Origin: Brucella tritici | GTDB taxonomy: Bacteria; Pseudomonadota; Alphaproteobacteria; Rhizobiales; Rhizobiaceae | Direction: 5' to 3' | Assembly: GCF_008932295.1 (NCBI RefSeq) | Contig: NZ_WBWA01000009.1 | Location: 123,077-187,076, forward strand | DNA: 64,000 nt | Shown here: in pieces, positions 57,418 to 64,000 of the stretch | Layout: the number at the start of each line of letters is the position of its first letter | How positions within the stretch are numbered: position 1 is the first letter of the stretch | The notes under the pieces: generated by a model | The model's database searches: none | What the model was told of the DNA's origin: nothing | The model's input: only the letters and a program-made list of their open reading frames with translations | Translations under genes and position numbers: made by a program

Positions 57418-58848
57418 TTACTCCGCGGGTTCCACCGGCGGAAACTGGCTGATCAGCGCCTTGACGATTTTGGAAAAGCCGATCCCCTTCGACGATTTCA
57501 CCATGATGACATCGCCCGGACGGACCGCCTTGATCACCAGCGGCAACAATTCGTCGGTGCTTTGCCTGTACTCGGTCTGAATTTCAACCGGCAAGGCATT
57601 TTTAAGTGCCGACATGTCCGGTCCACCGATAAAAAGCGCATTCACTTCGGCATCCACAATCGGGCGCGCCAGATCGGCGTGAAGTTTGCCCGACTGGCGG
57701 CCAAGCTCCAGCATATCTCCCAGAACAGCAATGCGACGGCCACGTGAGCCTTCCGGTGTCGTCGAATGCAGCAGCGACAGGGCTGCGCGCATCGAGGTCG
57801 GGTTCGCGTTGTAGCTTTCGTCGATCAGCGTGAACGTGCCCTCGGGATGCTGAAGCACATGGCGCGCGCCGCGACCACCTTCGGCGGACAGCGTCGCCAT
57901 AGCCATCATTACCTTGGCGATATCAGCCCCGACCAGATCAGCGGCGCCGAGAACAGCAAGCATATTCTGCACGATATGGCGGCCCGGCATGCCGACCTTC
58001 ACCGCTGCTTCCTGCGCGCCGATCTTCACCGTCATGCAGGAGCAGGTTGGATGCAACTTCACTTCGCGCAGACGATAGTCGGACCGGGCATTCTCGCCGA
58101 ATGTGGCAATATGTTCGACACCGGCCTTTTCGGCCAGTTCTTCCAACTGCCTGAAGCGCTTGTCGTCGCGGTTCAGAAGCGCATAGCCCCCTGGAACGAT
58201 GCCTTCGAAAATCTCTGCCTTGGCAACGGCGATTTCTTCCAGATTGGCGAAATGACCGAGATGCGCGGGGGCTATCAGCGTAATCAGAGCGACATGCGGG
58301 CGCACCATCTTCACCAGCGGACGAATTTCGTCGTGATGGTTCATGCCGATTTCGAAAACGCCGTAGTCCGTATCGACAGGCATGCGCGCAAGCGTCAGCG
58401 GCACACCCCAATGATTGTTGAACGACGCCACGGAAGCATGGACCTTACCAACTTCCAAAAGCACATGGCGCAAGGCTTCCTTGGTCGTCGTCTTGCCGAC
58501 GGAACCCGTCACCGCAATGATCTGCGCCTTCGAGCGTGCCCGCGAGGCAATCCCAAGCTTGGTCAGGGCCTCAAGCACATCCTCGACCACGATCATCGGC
58601 ACTTTGGAATTGCCGAATGCGGGCAGACGATGCTCGGCCACCACGAGAAGACCTGCACCGGCGGCCATGGCGCTGGTTACAAAATCATGCCCGTCGAACT
58701 GTTCGCCCTTGATGGCAAAGAAAGCCTCGCCCGGCTTCAGCGAGCGACTATCGATTGAGATACCGGTTATGCCGCCCGGAAGGTTGCCAAAAGGCCTGCC
58801 TTCCATGGCTTCAACCATGTCGTTGGATGTCCAGAGCCAGTCACTCAT
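57418..58848 (-). CDS. murF: UDP-MurNAc-tripeptide--D-Ala-D-Ala ligase
   Basis: Adds D-Ala-D-Ala, the product of Ddl, to complete the pentapeptide. It has 476 residues, with an N-terminal substrate domain ([28 protein letters not shown]), ATP loop [12 protein letters not shown], and [17 protein letters not shown] in the C-terminal part. Its start overlaps the murE stop by four bases. Confidence 0.96.
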   Translation of the reverse strand: MSDWLWTSNDMVEAMEGRPFGNLPGGITGISIDSRSLKPGEAFFAIKGEQFDGHDFVTSAMAAGAGLLVVAEHRLPAFGNSKVPMIVVEDVLEALTKLGIASRARSKAQIIAVTGSVGKTTTKEALRHVLLEVGKVHASVASFNNHWGVPLTLARMPVDTDYGVFEIGMNHHDEIRPLVKMVRPHVALITLIAPAHLGHFANLEEIAVAKAEIFEGIVPGGYALLNRDDKRFRQLEELAEKAGVEHIATFGENARSDYRLREVKLHPTCSCMTVKIGAQEAAVKVGMPGRHIVQNMLAVLGAADLVGADIAKVMMAMATLSAEGGRGARHVLQHPEGTFTLIDESYNANPTSMRAALSLLHSTTPEGSRGRRIAVLGDMLELGRQSGKLHADLARPIVDAEVNALFIGGPDMSALKNALPVEIQTEYRQSTDELLPLVIKAVRPGDVIMVKSSKGIGFSKIVKALISQFPPVEPAE

Positions 58849-60317
58849 TCCGAGCGCTCCTCAAGGCGGGCAGCAAGTGCTGCAGCAACTTCCGCATGAT
58901 CCGAGAACGGCAGGGTAATATTGCCGACAATCTGCCCTTCTTCGTGCCCCTTGCCTGCAACGACCAGTGTATCACCCGGCTGCATCATGGACACGGCGGT
59001 GAAGATCGCTTCACGACGATCACCGATTTCGGTCGCCCCCGGCGCTGCCGCCATGATTTCGGAGCGGATTTGAGCTGGAACCTCCGAACGCGGATTGTCA
59101 TCCGTGACGATTGCCACATCCGCCAGTCGCGAGGCGATCTCGCCCATGATCGGACGCTTGCCCTTGTCGCGGTCGCCGCCGCAACCGAAAACCACAATCA
59201 CCCGGCCCGTCGTAAACGGACGCACGGAAGTCAGAACATTTTCCAACGCCTCGGGCTTATGGGCGTAATCGACATAGGCCGGGGCGCCATCTTCCGTCGC
59301 GCCGACGAGATCGAGCCGTCCCGGTGCGCCTTTCAGGAGCGCCAAGGCACGCATTGCAGCCGCAGCCGGAACACCCGTAACCATGGCAAGCCCGGCGGCA
59401 ACCAGCGCATTTGCGACCTGAAAATCCCCGGCGAGCGGCAGTTCGATCTCAAAAATCTCGTCGCCGATGCGCACTTCGACATGCTGGCGGAAACGCTCGT
59501 GTTCCACGCGCTTGAGCGCAATGAAATTGCCTTTCCGGCCAACCGTTTTCACGTCGCATCCGGCAAGCGTTGCCGCTTCGATGGCCTGTGCCGAGAAATG
59601 ATCGTCGGAGAAGATGATGGCTGGCGCGCCCTTCGGCAAAAGCGTGTTGAAGAGACGCATCTTCGCGCCAAGATATTCTTCGATGGTCGCATGATAATCC
59701 ATATGGTCGCGACCGAGATTGGTGAAGGCACCGGCAGCGAGCCTGACGCCGTCCAGACGGCGCTGGTCAAGACCATGCGATGAGGCTTCCATAGCCGCAT
59801 GGGTCACGCCTTCATCGGCAAGTTCTGCCAGAACACGATGCAGTTCCACCGGATCGGGTGTGGTCAGCGAATTATAGTCGCTGCGGGTCGGCGAGAATAC
59901 GCCGGTCGTGCCGATATTCGCCGCAGGAAACCCGGCATAGGCCCATATCTGCCGGGTAAAGGACGCAACGGAAGTCTTGCCGCTGGTACCTGTGACGGCA
60001 ACCATAACTTGTGGCTGCTTGCCATAGAACTGCGCCGCAGCGACTGCCAATGCAAGGCGGGGATCATCGACATGAAGAACCGGCACACCTGCGCCAGCGA
60101 CAGCCGTATCCTTGCCTGCGATAATGGCGCTTGCGCCGCGCTTGACGGCATCGGCGACAAAAGCTGCACCGTCCGCTTTCACGCCCTTCAGCGCTGCGAA
60201 AAGAAAACCGCGTTCGACCTTGCGGGAGTCCGACGTGACGCCGGTGATCTCCACCTCACCGGCATTGCCGGAGGCCAGTTCCTTAAAGAGAGCGATTTCC
60301 TTCAGTTTCATGGTCAT
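58845..60317 (-). CDS. murE: UDP-MurNAc-L-Ala-D-Glu--meso-DAP ligase
   Basis: Third amino acid ligase of peptidoglycan precursor synthesis. It has 490 residues. The ATP loop GTSGKTS is at 110-116. The DNPR motif at 407-410 marks enzymes that add meso-diaminopimelate rather than lysine, so the wall should be of the Gram-negative DAP type. A second in-frame ATG two codons in is possible as start. It follows ftsI by 54 bp. Confidence 0.96.
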   Translation of the reverse strand: MTMKLKEIALFKELASGNAGEVEITGVTSDSRKVERGFLFAALKGVKADGAAFVADAVKRGASAIIAGKDTAVAGAGVPVLHVDDPRLALAVAAAQFYGKQPQVMVAVTGTSGKTSVASFTRQIWAYAGFPAANIGTTGVFSPTRSDYNSLTTPDPVELHRVLAELADEGVTHAAMEASSHGLDQRRLDGVRLAAGAFTNLGRDHMDYHATIEEYLGAKMRLFNTLLPKGAPAIIFSDDHFSAQAIEAATLAGCDVKTVGRKGNFIALKRVEHERFRQHVEVRIGDEIFEIELPLAGDFQVANALVAAGLAMVTGVPAAAAMRALALLKGAPGRLDLVGATEDGAPAYVDYAHKPEALENVLTSVRPFTTGRVIVVFGCGGDRDKGKRPIMGEIASRLADVAIVTDDNPRSEVPAQIRSEIMAAAPGATEIGDRREAIFTAVSMMQPGDTLVVAGKGHEEGQIVGNITLPFSDHAEVAAALAARLEERSE

Positions 60318-60371
60318 ACCAAATCCAGATTCAGTTGTGCGCGTTTCGCTGCAAAGGCTGCTTTAGGCGAA

Positions 60372-62186
60372 TCAGTCGTATTCGTTGGAAACCATTGCTG
60401 GCGGCACTTCCTGTTGAAAATCAGGCCTGCCGCTTAAATTGCTAACCATTGCTGGCTGGGCTTCGAGTTGGAAATCGGGTTTCACACCGAGGAACGAAGC
60501 AGACCGGCGGATGATCTCCGAAACCATCGGTGCTGCATTAAGACCAGCGGTTGCGCTGAACTTGCCTTCTTCCGGCTTCGGTTCGTCGATGATGGTCAGC
60601 ACCACATAGGTCGGATCATCCATCGGAAATGACGCCAGAAATGCGTTGAAGCGCACGTCCTTCGAGTAACGGCCATGCACGACCTTTTCCGCCGTGCCGG
60701 TCTTGCCACCGACGCGATAGCCCGGAACCGTAGCCCGCTTGCCGGAGCCGCCCTGGGCGGTCGCGTTGAGGCGGTAGAGGTAGCGCATATCCGCAGAAAC
60801 CTGTGGATGAATGACCTGCTTGGCCACCTGATCAGCCTGAGCCTGCGTGCGCATCAGGAAAGTCGGCTCCATCAGCTTGCCGCCATTCATCAGCGCGGCA
60901 GCACCAACCGCCGTCTGCAACGGTGTCGTCATCATGCCGTGGCCAAACGAAATGGTCATCGAATGGACCTTCTTCCACACGCGTGGCTCGACGGGACGCG
61001 CCACTTCCGGCAACTCCGTTTGCATGCGGTCGAGAAGGCCGATCTTCTTCAGGAATGCGCGATGACCTTCAATGCCGACGGCATCCGCTTCGCGACCAGA
61101 ACCGATATTGGACGAGAAGATGAAGACTTCCGGCAGCGTCAGCCAGCGGCCCTTGCCGTGGAAGTCGCGGATCGTCTGGCGACCGAATACCAGCGGACGG
61201 CTGGCATCGAGTTTAGACTGCAGGTTGAACTTGCCTGAATCGAGCGCCATCGCCGTGGTGAAGCTCTTGATGGTCGAACCCATTTCATAAGTGCCTGCCG
61301 ACATGCGGTTCAGGCGGTCCTTGTCCAGCGCGTGGACCGGGTTGTTCGGATCGAAATCCGGCACCGATGCCATGGCAATCACTTCGCCGGTCTTGACGTT
61401 CAGCACCACAGCACCGGCAGCAATCGCCCGGTAGCGTTCCATGGCCTTGACCAGCACGTCACGCATAATGTGCTGGACGCGAATATCGATCGAGAGGCGC
61501 ACCGGCTCCAGCGACTGGCCGGTCGCAAGGCCGACAGAGCGCAAATCGGTCAGCCCCTGGCTGTCGATATATTTCTCCATGCCCGCAATGCCCTGATTGT
61601 CGACATTGACGAGACCGAGGACGTGCGAAGCGGTTGGGCCGCCCGGATAGAAGCGGCGCTTTTCCGTACGGAATCCGATGCCCGGAACGCCCAGCGCCAT
61701 GATCTGGCTCTGCTGTTTCGGGGTCAGCCCGCGCTTCACCCAGACGAAACCGGCACCGCTTTTCAGACGCTTATACGTCGCTTCCCAATCGAGATCGGGC
61801 AGCACCGTCGACAGCATTTCGATGGTTTCGTCGGGATCTACAATCTTGCGCGGCTCTGCATAGAGCGAAGCAGTCTTGATGTCAGTCGCAAGAATTTCGC
61901 CGTTGCGGTCGAGAATATCGGGGCGCGATGCGAGCTGATGAACAGCCGGGCCTGCATTATCCTCGTTTTCGCCGCCGATGACACCGAAATAGATGAGCTT
62001 GCCGCCCATCACACCATAGATGCCGACAAAGCAGGTGATAGCCATCCAGAGGCGATTGCGCGCGCGATTGCCATGCTTCTTGCGCGAACCGACAAACGCC
62101 ATGTTGCCGGCCAGCTTTTCATCGCCGACCGGCTCAACACCGTCATCTGCCTGCATATTCTTTTTTCTGAAAAGTCTCAGCCGCAT
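60372..62186 (-). CDS. ftsI: Septal transpeptidase FtsI (PBP3)
   Basis: Class B penicillin-binding protein that crosslinks septal peptidoglycan with FtsW. It has 604 residues: a cytoplasmic tail (1-45), a membrane anchor (about 46-62), a pedestal domain, and the transpeptidase domain with active-site STIK (304-307), SSN (358-360) and KTG (495-497). The end of the protein is unusual: PDFQLEAQPAMVSN (570-583) is repeated with changes as PDFQQEVPPAMVSN (588-601), a tandem duplication of 18 residues. It follows ftsL by two bases. Confidence 0.96.
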   Translation of the reverse strand: MRLRLFRKKNMQADDGVEPVGDEKLAGNMAFVGSRKKHGNRARNRLWMAITCFVGIYGVMGGKLIYFGVIGGENEDNAGPAVHQLASRPDILDRNGEILATDIKTASLYAEPRKIVDPDETIEMLSTVLPDLDWEATYKRLKSGAGFVWVKRGLTPKQQSQIMALGVPGIGFRTEKRRFYPGGPTASHVLGLVNVDNQGIAGMEKYIDSQGLTDLRSVGLATGQSLEPVRLSIDIRVQHIMRDVLVKAMERYRAIAAGAVVLNVKTGEVIAMASVPDFDPNNPVHALDKDRLNRMSAGTYEMGSTIKSFTTAMALDSGKFNLQSKLDASRPLVFGRQTIRDFHGKGRWLTLPEVFIFSSNIGSGREADAVGIEGHRAFLKKIGLLDRMQTELPEVARPVEPRVWKKVHSMTISFGHGMMTTPLQTAVGAAALMNGGKLMEPTFLMRTQAQADQVAKQVIHPQVSADMRYLYRLNATAQGGSGKRATVPGYRVGGKTGTAEKVVHGRYSKDVRFNAFLASFPMDDPTYVVLTIIDEPKPEEGKFSATAGLNAAPMVSEIIRRSASFLGVKPDFQLEAQPAMVSNLSGRPDFQQEVPPAMVSNEYD

Positions 62187-62188
62187 GA

Positions 62189-62590
62189 TCAGTGCCTCGC
62201 CCCGCTTTTCTTGACGCTGCCGGTCGTGATGGCATCCTTTTCAAGCACGCCGCTTGCAAGCAGTTCGTCGCTGCCGGAGATGATCTTCTGGATATCATCA
62301 ACCGGACGTTCCGGAATTTCGCTGACGCCCAGCACAAGCTGTTCGGCTTCAATCGGCTGGAGGTTAAGTTCCTTTTCGTAGACACCAACGAGACTTTGCA
62401 GGCGGCCAGGCTGGGTCATCAAAGCCCAGTCAGCGCGCAGGAGCGTGATCGTGTCCTTCTCGGAGTCGATCTGTCGCTTCAGCTTGGCGATGACGGCGAT
62501 CTGCTTTTCCGCGTCATATTTGATCGTGTAGGTGACGGTCGCCGCCACCAGCATCGCCGCTATCATGATGATGTCGAAAGTACGCAGCAC
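62189..62590 (-). CDS. ftsL: Cell division protein FtsL
   Basis: Small bitopic divisome protein of 133 residues that links FtsQ to FtsW/FtsI. It has one membrane helix (about 6-22, IIMIAAMLVAATVTYTI) followed by a coiled coil (AEKQIAVIAKLKRQIDSEKDTITLLRADWALMTQPGRLQ). The start is GTG at 62590 with GGAG nine bases upstream, four bases after the rsmH stop; the longer frame upstream is antisense-like and overlaps rsmH. The C-terminal 40 residues are an extension found in Rhizobiales. Confidence 0.92.
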   Translation of the reverse strand: MLRTFDIIMIAAMLVAATVTYTIKYDAEKQIAVIAKLKRQIDSEKDTITLLRADWALMTQPGRLQSLVGVYEKELNLQPIEAEQLVLGVSEIPERPVDDIQKIISGSDELLASGVLEKDAITTGSVKKSGARH

Positions 62591-62594
62591 TCGT

Positions 62595-63638
62595 TTAACT
62601 CCGGGCCAGTTCGTTCGTCTCGGGCAGTTTGGGCAGTCCGAAAAGGGATAGATCGTCTTCCAGTGGCGGATTTTCCGTCCTGATGCCTGCGCGCAGCTTC
62701 GCCGAGCGCGCGCGCGGATTTCGTTCTTCTTCCTCTGCGGTCGGGCCGACAGCGCCCTTGACCGCGGGTGTAAAGCTCGGCAGACGCACATGCGTTTCCG
62801 GCAGATGGCGCGATCCGGCACTGCCGCCTGCACGGTCCGCGAAATAGCGCTTCACCATGCGGTCCTCGAGCGAATGGAAAGTCACGACAACCAGCCGACC
62901 GCCCGGTTTCAGGATGCGTTCGGCCGCAAGCAGCGCCCGCGCCAGTTCGCCCAGTTCGTCATTCACATAGACGCGCAGCGCCTGAAACACCCGCGTCGCC
63001 GGATGGATGCGATCCTTCGGATTGCGTCCCACCAGCGTTTCGATGGCATTGGCAAGATCGAGCGTGCGCGTGAAAGGCTGTGCGGTCCGGCGCTTGTCGA
63101 TCATGCGTGCGATACGGCCCGCATGGCGTTCCTCGCCAAGAAAATTGAAGATGCGGGCAAGATCACCGGTCTTGAGGCAGTTCACCACATCGGCAGCACT
63201 TGGTCCTTTTTTCGACATGCGCATGTCGAGCGGACCATCCTTCTGAAAGGAAAAGCCGCGCTCGGCCTCATCGATCTGCATCGACGATACGCCAATATCG
63301 AGCACAACGCCGTCCACCTTGCTGCCCGTTCCCTTAACCTTCGAGACTGCCTCATCAAGAACAGAGAACCGGGACTCGACCAGATCGAGCCTGCCCGGAA
63401 ACTGCTTTTCCATCGCCCGCCCGGCTTCGATTGCAGTCGGATCGCGGTCAATCGCGATCACGTCCGCTCCCGTCTCCAGGATGCGACGCGTGTAACCACC
63501 GGCACCGAATGTCCCATCGACAATCACTGCGCCAGGTACAGGCTTCAGGGCATCGATCACTTCGGCGATCAGCACCGGAACGTGACGGACTTCAGCCCCT
63601 TCGGCTTGAGAATTGTCTCCGCCGAGGCTTGCCATCAT
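62595..63638 (-). CDS. rsmH: 16S rRNA (cytosine-1402-N4) methyltransferase
   Basis: Also called MraW. SAM-dependent enzyme that methylates N4 of C1402 in 16S rRNA. It has 347 residues, with [33 protein letters not shown] (SAM binding) near the N-terminus and [15 protein letters not shown] and the basic C-terminal [10 protein letters not shown], both family marks. AGGA lies five bases before the first of two adjacent ATGs. It is the first gene of the dcw cluster in this window; mraZ, often upstream, is not in the remaining 362 bp. Confidence 0.95.
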   Translation of the reverse strand: MMASLGGDNSQAEGAEVRHVPVLIAEVIDALKPVPGAVIVDGTFGAGGYTRRILETGADVIAIDRDPTAIEAGRAMEKQFPGRLDLVESRFSVLDEAVSKVKGTGSKVDGVVLDIGVSSMQIDEAERGFSFQKDGPLDMRMSKKGPSAADVVNCLKTGDLARIFNFLGEERHAGRIARMIDKRRTAQPFTRTLDLANAIETLVGRNPKDRIHPATRVFQALRVYVNDELGELARALLAAERILKPGGRLVVVTFHSLEDRMVKRYFADRAGGSAGSRHLPETHVRLPSFTPAVKGAVGPTAEEEERNPRARSAKLRAGIRTENPPLEDDLSLFGLPKLPETNELARS

Positions 63639-63671
63639 TCCGATCCTTTCCCGGGTACTTGGCCCGTCTTC

Positions 63672-63749
63672 TAAAGCGTGTTGCGCTTCAATCTTTTGTT
63701 TTCACGCAGGTTTGTTCCAAAATCGGTTCCCAATTTCAGGAAACATGCC
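63672..63749. repeat. Dispersed palindromic repeat, copy 4
   Basis: TAAAGCGTGTTGCGCTTCAA begins it, and TTCCAAAATCGGTTCCCAAT followed by GGAAACATGCC ends it. The second half matches, in the reverse sense, the block at 5716-5760 (CATG...CCAAAA...GGAACCGG). It sits right upstream of rsmH. Confidence 0.65.
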
Positions 63750-63874
63750 TTAGCGTTTTGCTTGCGGATTCCGTCCATTTGCCGACAACCTGGCGACATG
63801 GCGGATTCGTTCGTCAGTTATCGGATATTAAGCTTAATGAAGCGTTATCCTTTGACTGAGCGCGGGGGAAAATG

Positions 63875-63962
63875 AGTAAGGGAGTAAGGGAGTAAGGGAG
63901 TAAGGGAGTAAGGGAGTAAGGGAGTAAGGGAGTAAGGGAGTAAGGGAGTAAGGGAGTAAGGG
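63875..63962. repeat. Octamer tandem repeat, 11 x AGTAAGGG
   Basis: Eleven exact copies of AGTAAGGG (88 bp), with no interruption. It is an 8-bp variable-number tandem repeat candidate; Brucella is known for octamer VNTR loci used in strain typing, though with a different unit. It is not a CRISPR since there are no spacers. Confidence 0.95.
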
Positions 63963-64000
63963 AAGACGAGCACCCATTTTCAATCAAGGCAAATATTTTA

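Larger units (their letters stand above)
63639..64000. other. Intergenic region upstream of rsmH
   Basis: No gene seen in 362 bp on either strand. It contains a dispersed repeat (63672-63749), about 125 bp of plain sequence that may hold the rsmH promoter, and an octamer tandem repeat (63875-63962). Confidence 0.65.

Noticed and set aside
63875..63962. Possible CRISPR array
   Set aside because: The 8-bp units are contiguous with no spacers, so it is a simple tandem repeat.

Overview
The window looks like chromosomal DNA of an alphaproteobacterium of the order Rhizobiales, most likely family Brucellaceae (Ochrobactrum, or Brucella in the wide sense). This rests on protein sequences that read like Brucella orthologues, a circularly permuted two-piece tmRNA, the long FtsZ linker, meso-DAP-type MurE, and a dispersed Rhizobiales-type palindromic repeat. 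No mobile element, tRNA, rRNA or CRISPR array was seen. Almost all of it is conserved core genome.

Layout. 1-3.7 kb (minus): a cut-off PLP dehydratase, a LysE-type exporter and ilvBN, the latter preceded by a well-formed attenuator whose 17-residue leader peptide carries Ile-Ile-Ile-Leu-Val-Val. 3.8-10.2 kb: a HerA-like ATPase, a GGEEF diguanylate cyclase, divergent miaA/serB, a GNAT acetyltransferase and a BaiN/HI0933-type flavoprotein. 10.4-16.2 kb (minus): thyA-folA and then hflK-hflC-DUF2065-degP, a membrane and periplasmic protein quality control group. 16.4-20.6 kb: ssrA (tmRNA), a Bcr/CflA-type exporter divergent from a TetR regulator with two abutting operators between them, the ClpX adaptor sspB and small conserved genes. 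20.6-33.6 kb: AsmA-like protein, FAD-linked oxidase with a UPF0303 partner, a kinase-like protein with an acyl-CoA-synthetase-like tail, a UvrD/PcrA helicase with an in-frame insertion, CreA, a hexapeptide transferase next to a Stealth sugar-phosphate transferase, and a SCO copper protein. 33.8-40.6 kb: prmA, aminopeptidase P, azlCD, DUF2461 and ligA.

40.8-63.6 kb (minus) holds recN, bamD and lpxC followed, going upstream, by the division and cell wall (dcw) cluster. In the direction of transcription it reads rsmH-ftsL-ftsI-murE-murF-mraY-murD-ftsW-murG-murC-murB, then a strong terminator, then ddl-ftsQ-ftsA-ftsZ, terminator, lpxC, bamD-recN, ligA-DUF2461. Together these make lipid II, flip and polymerise it at the septum, build the Z ring, and start lipid A synthesis and outer membrane assembly. 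The right end (63.6-64 kb) carries no gene: it has a dispersed repeat and an 11-copy 8-bp tandem repeat where mraZ might have been expected.

I found no clearly new multi-gene system. The most unusual points are the ilv attenuator, the kinase/acyl-CoA-synthetase-like fusion, the UvrD insertion, the paired TetR operators and the octamer tandem repeat.
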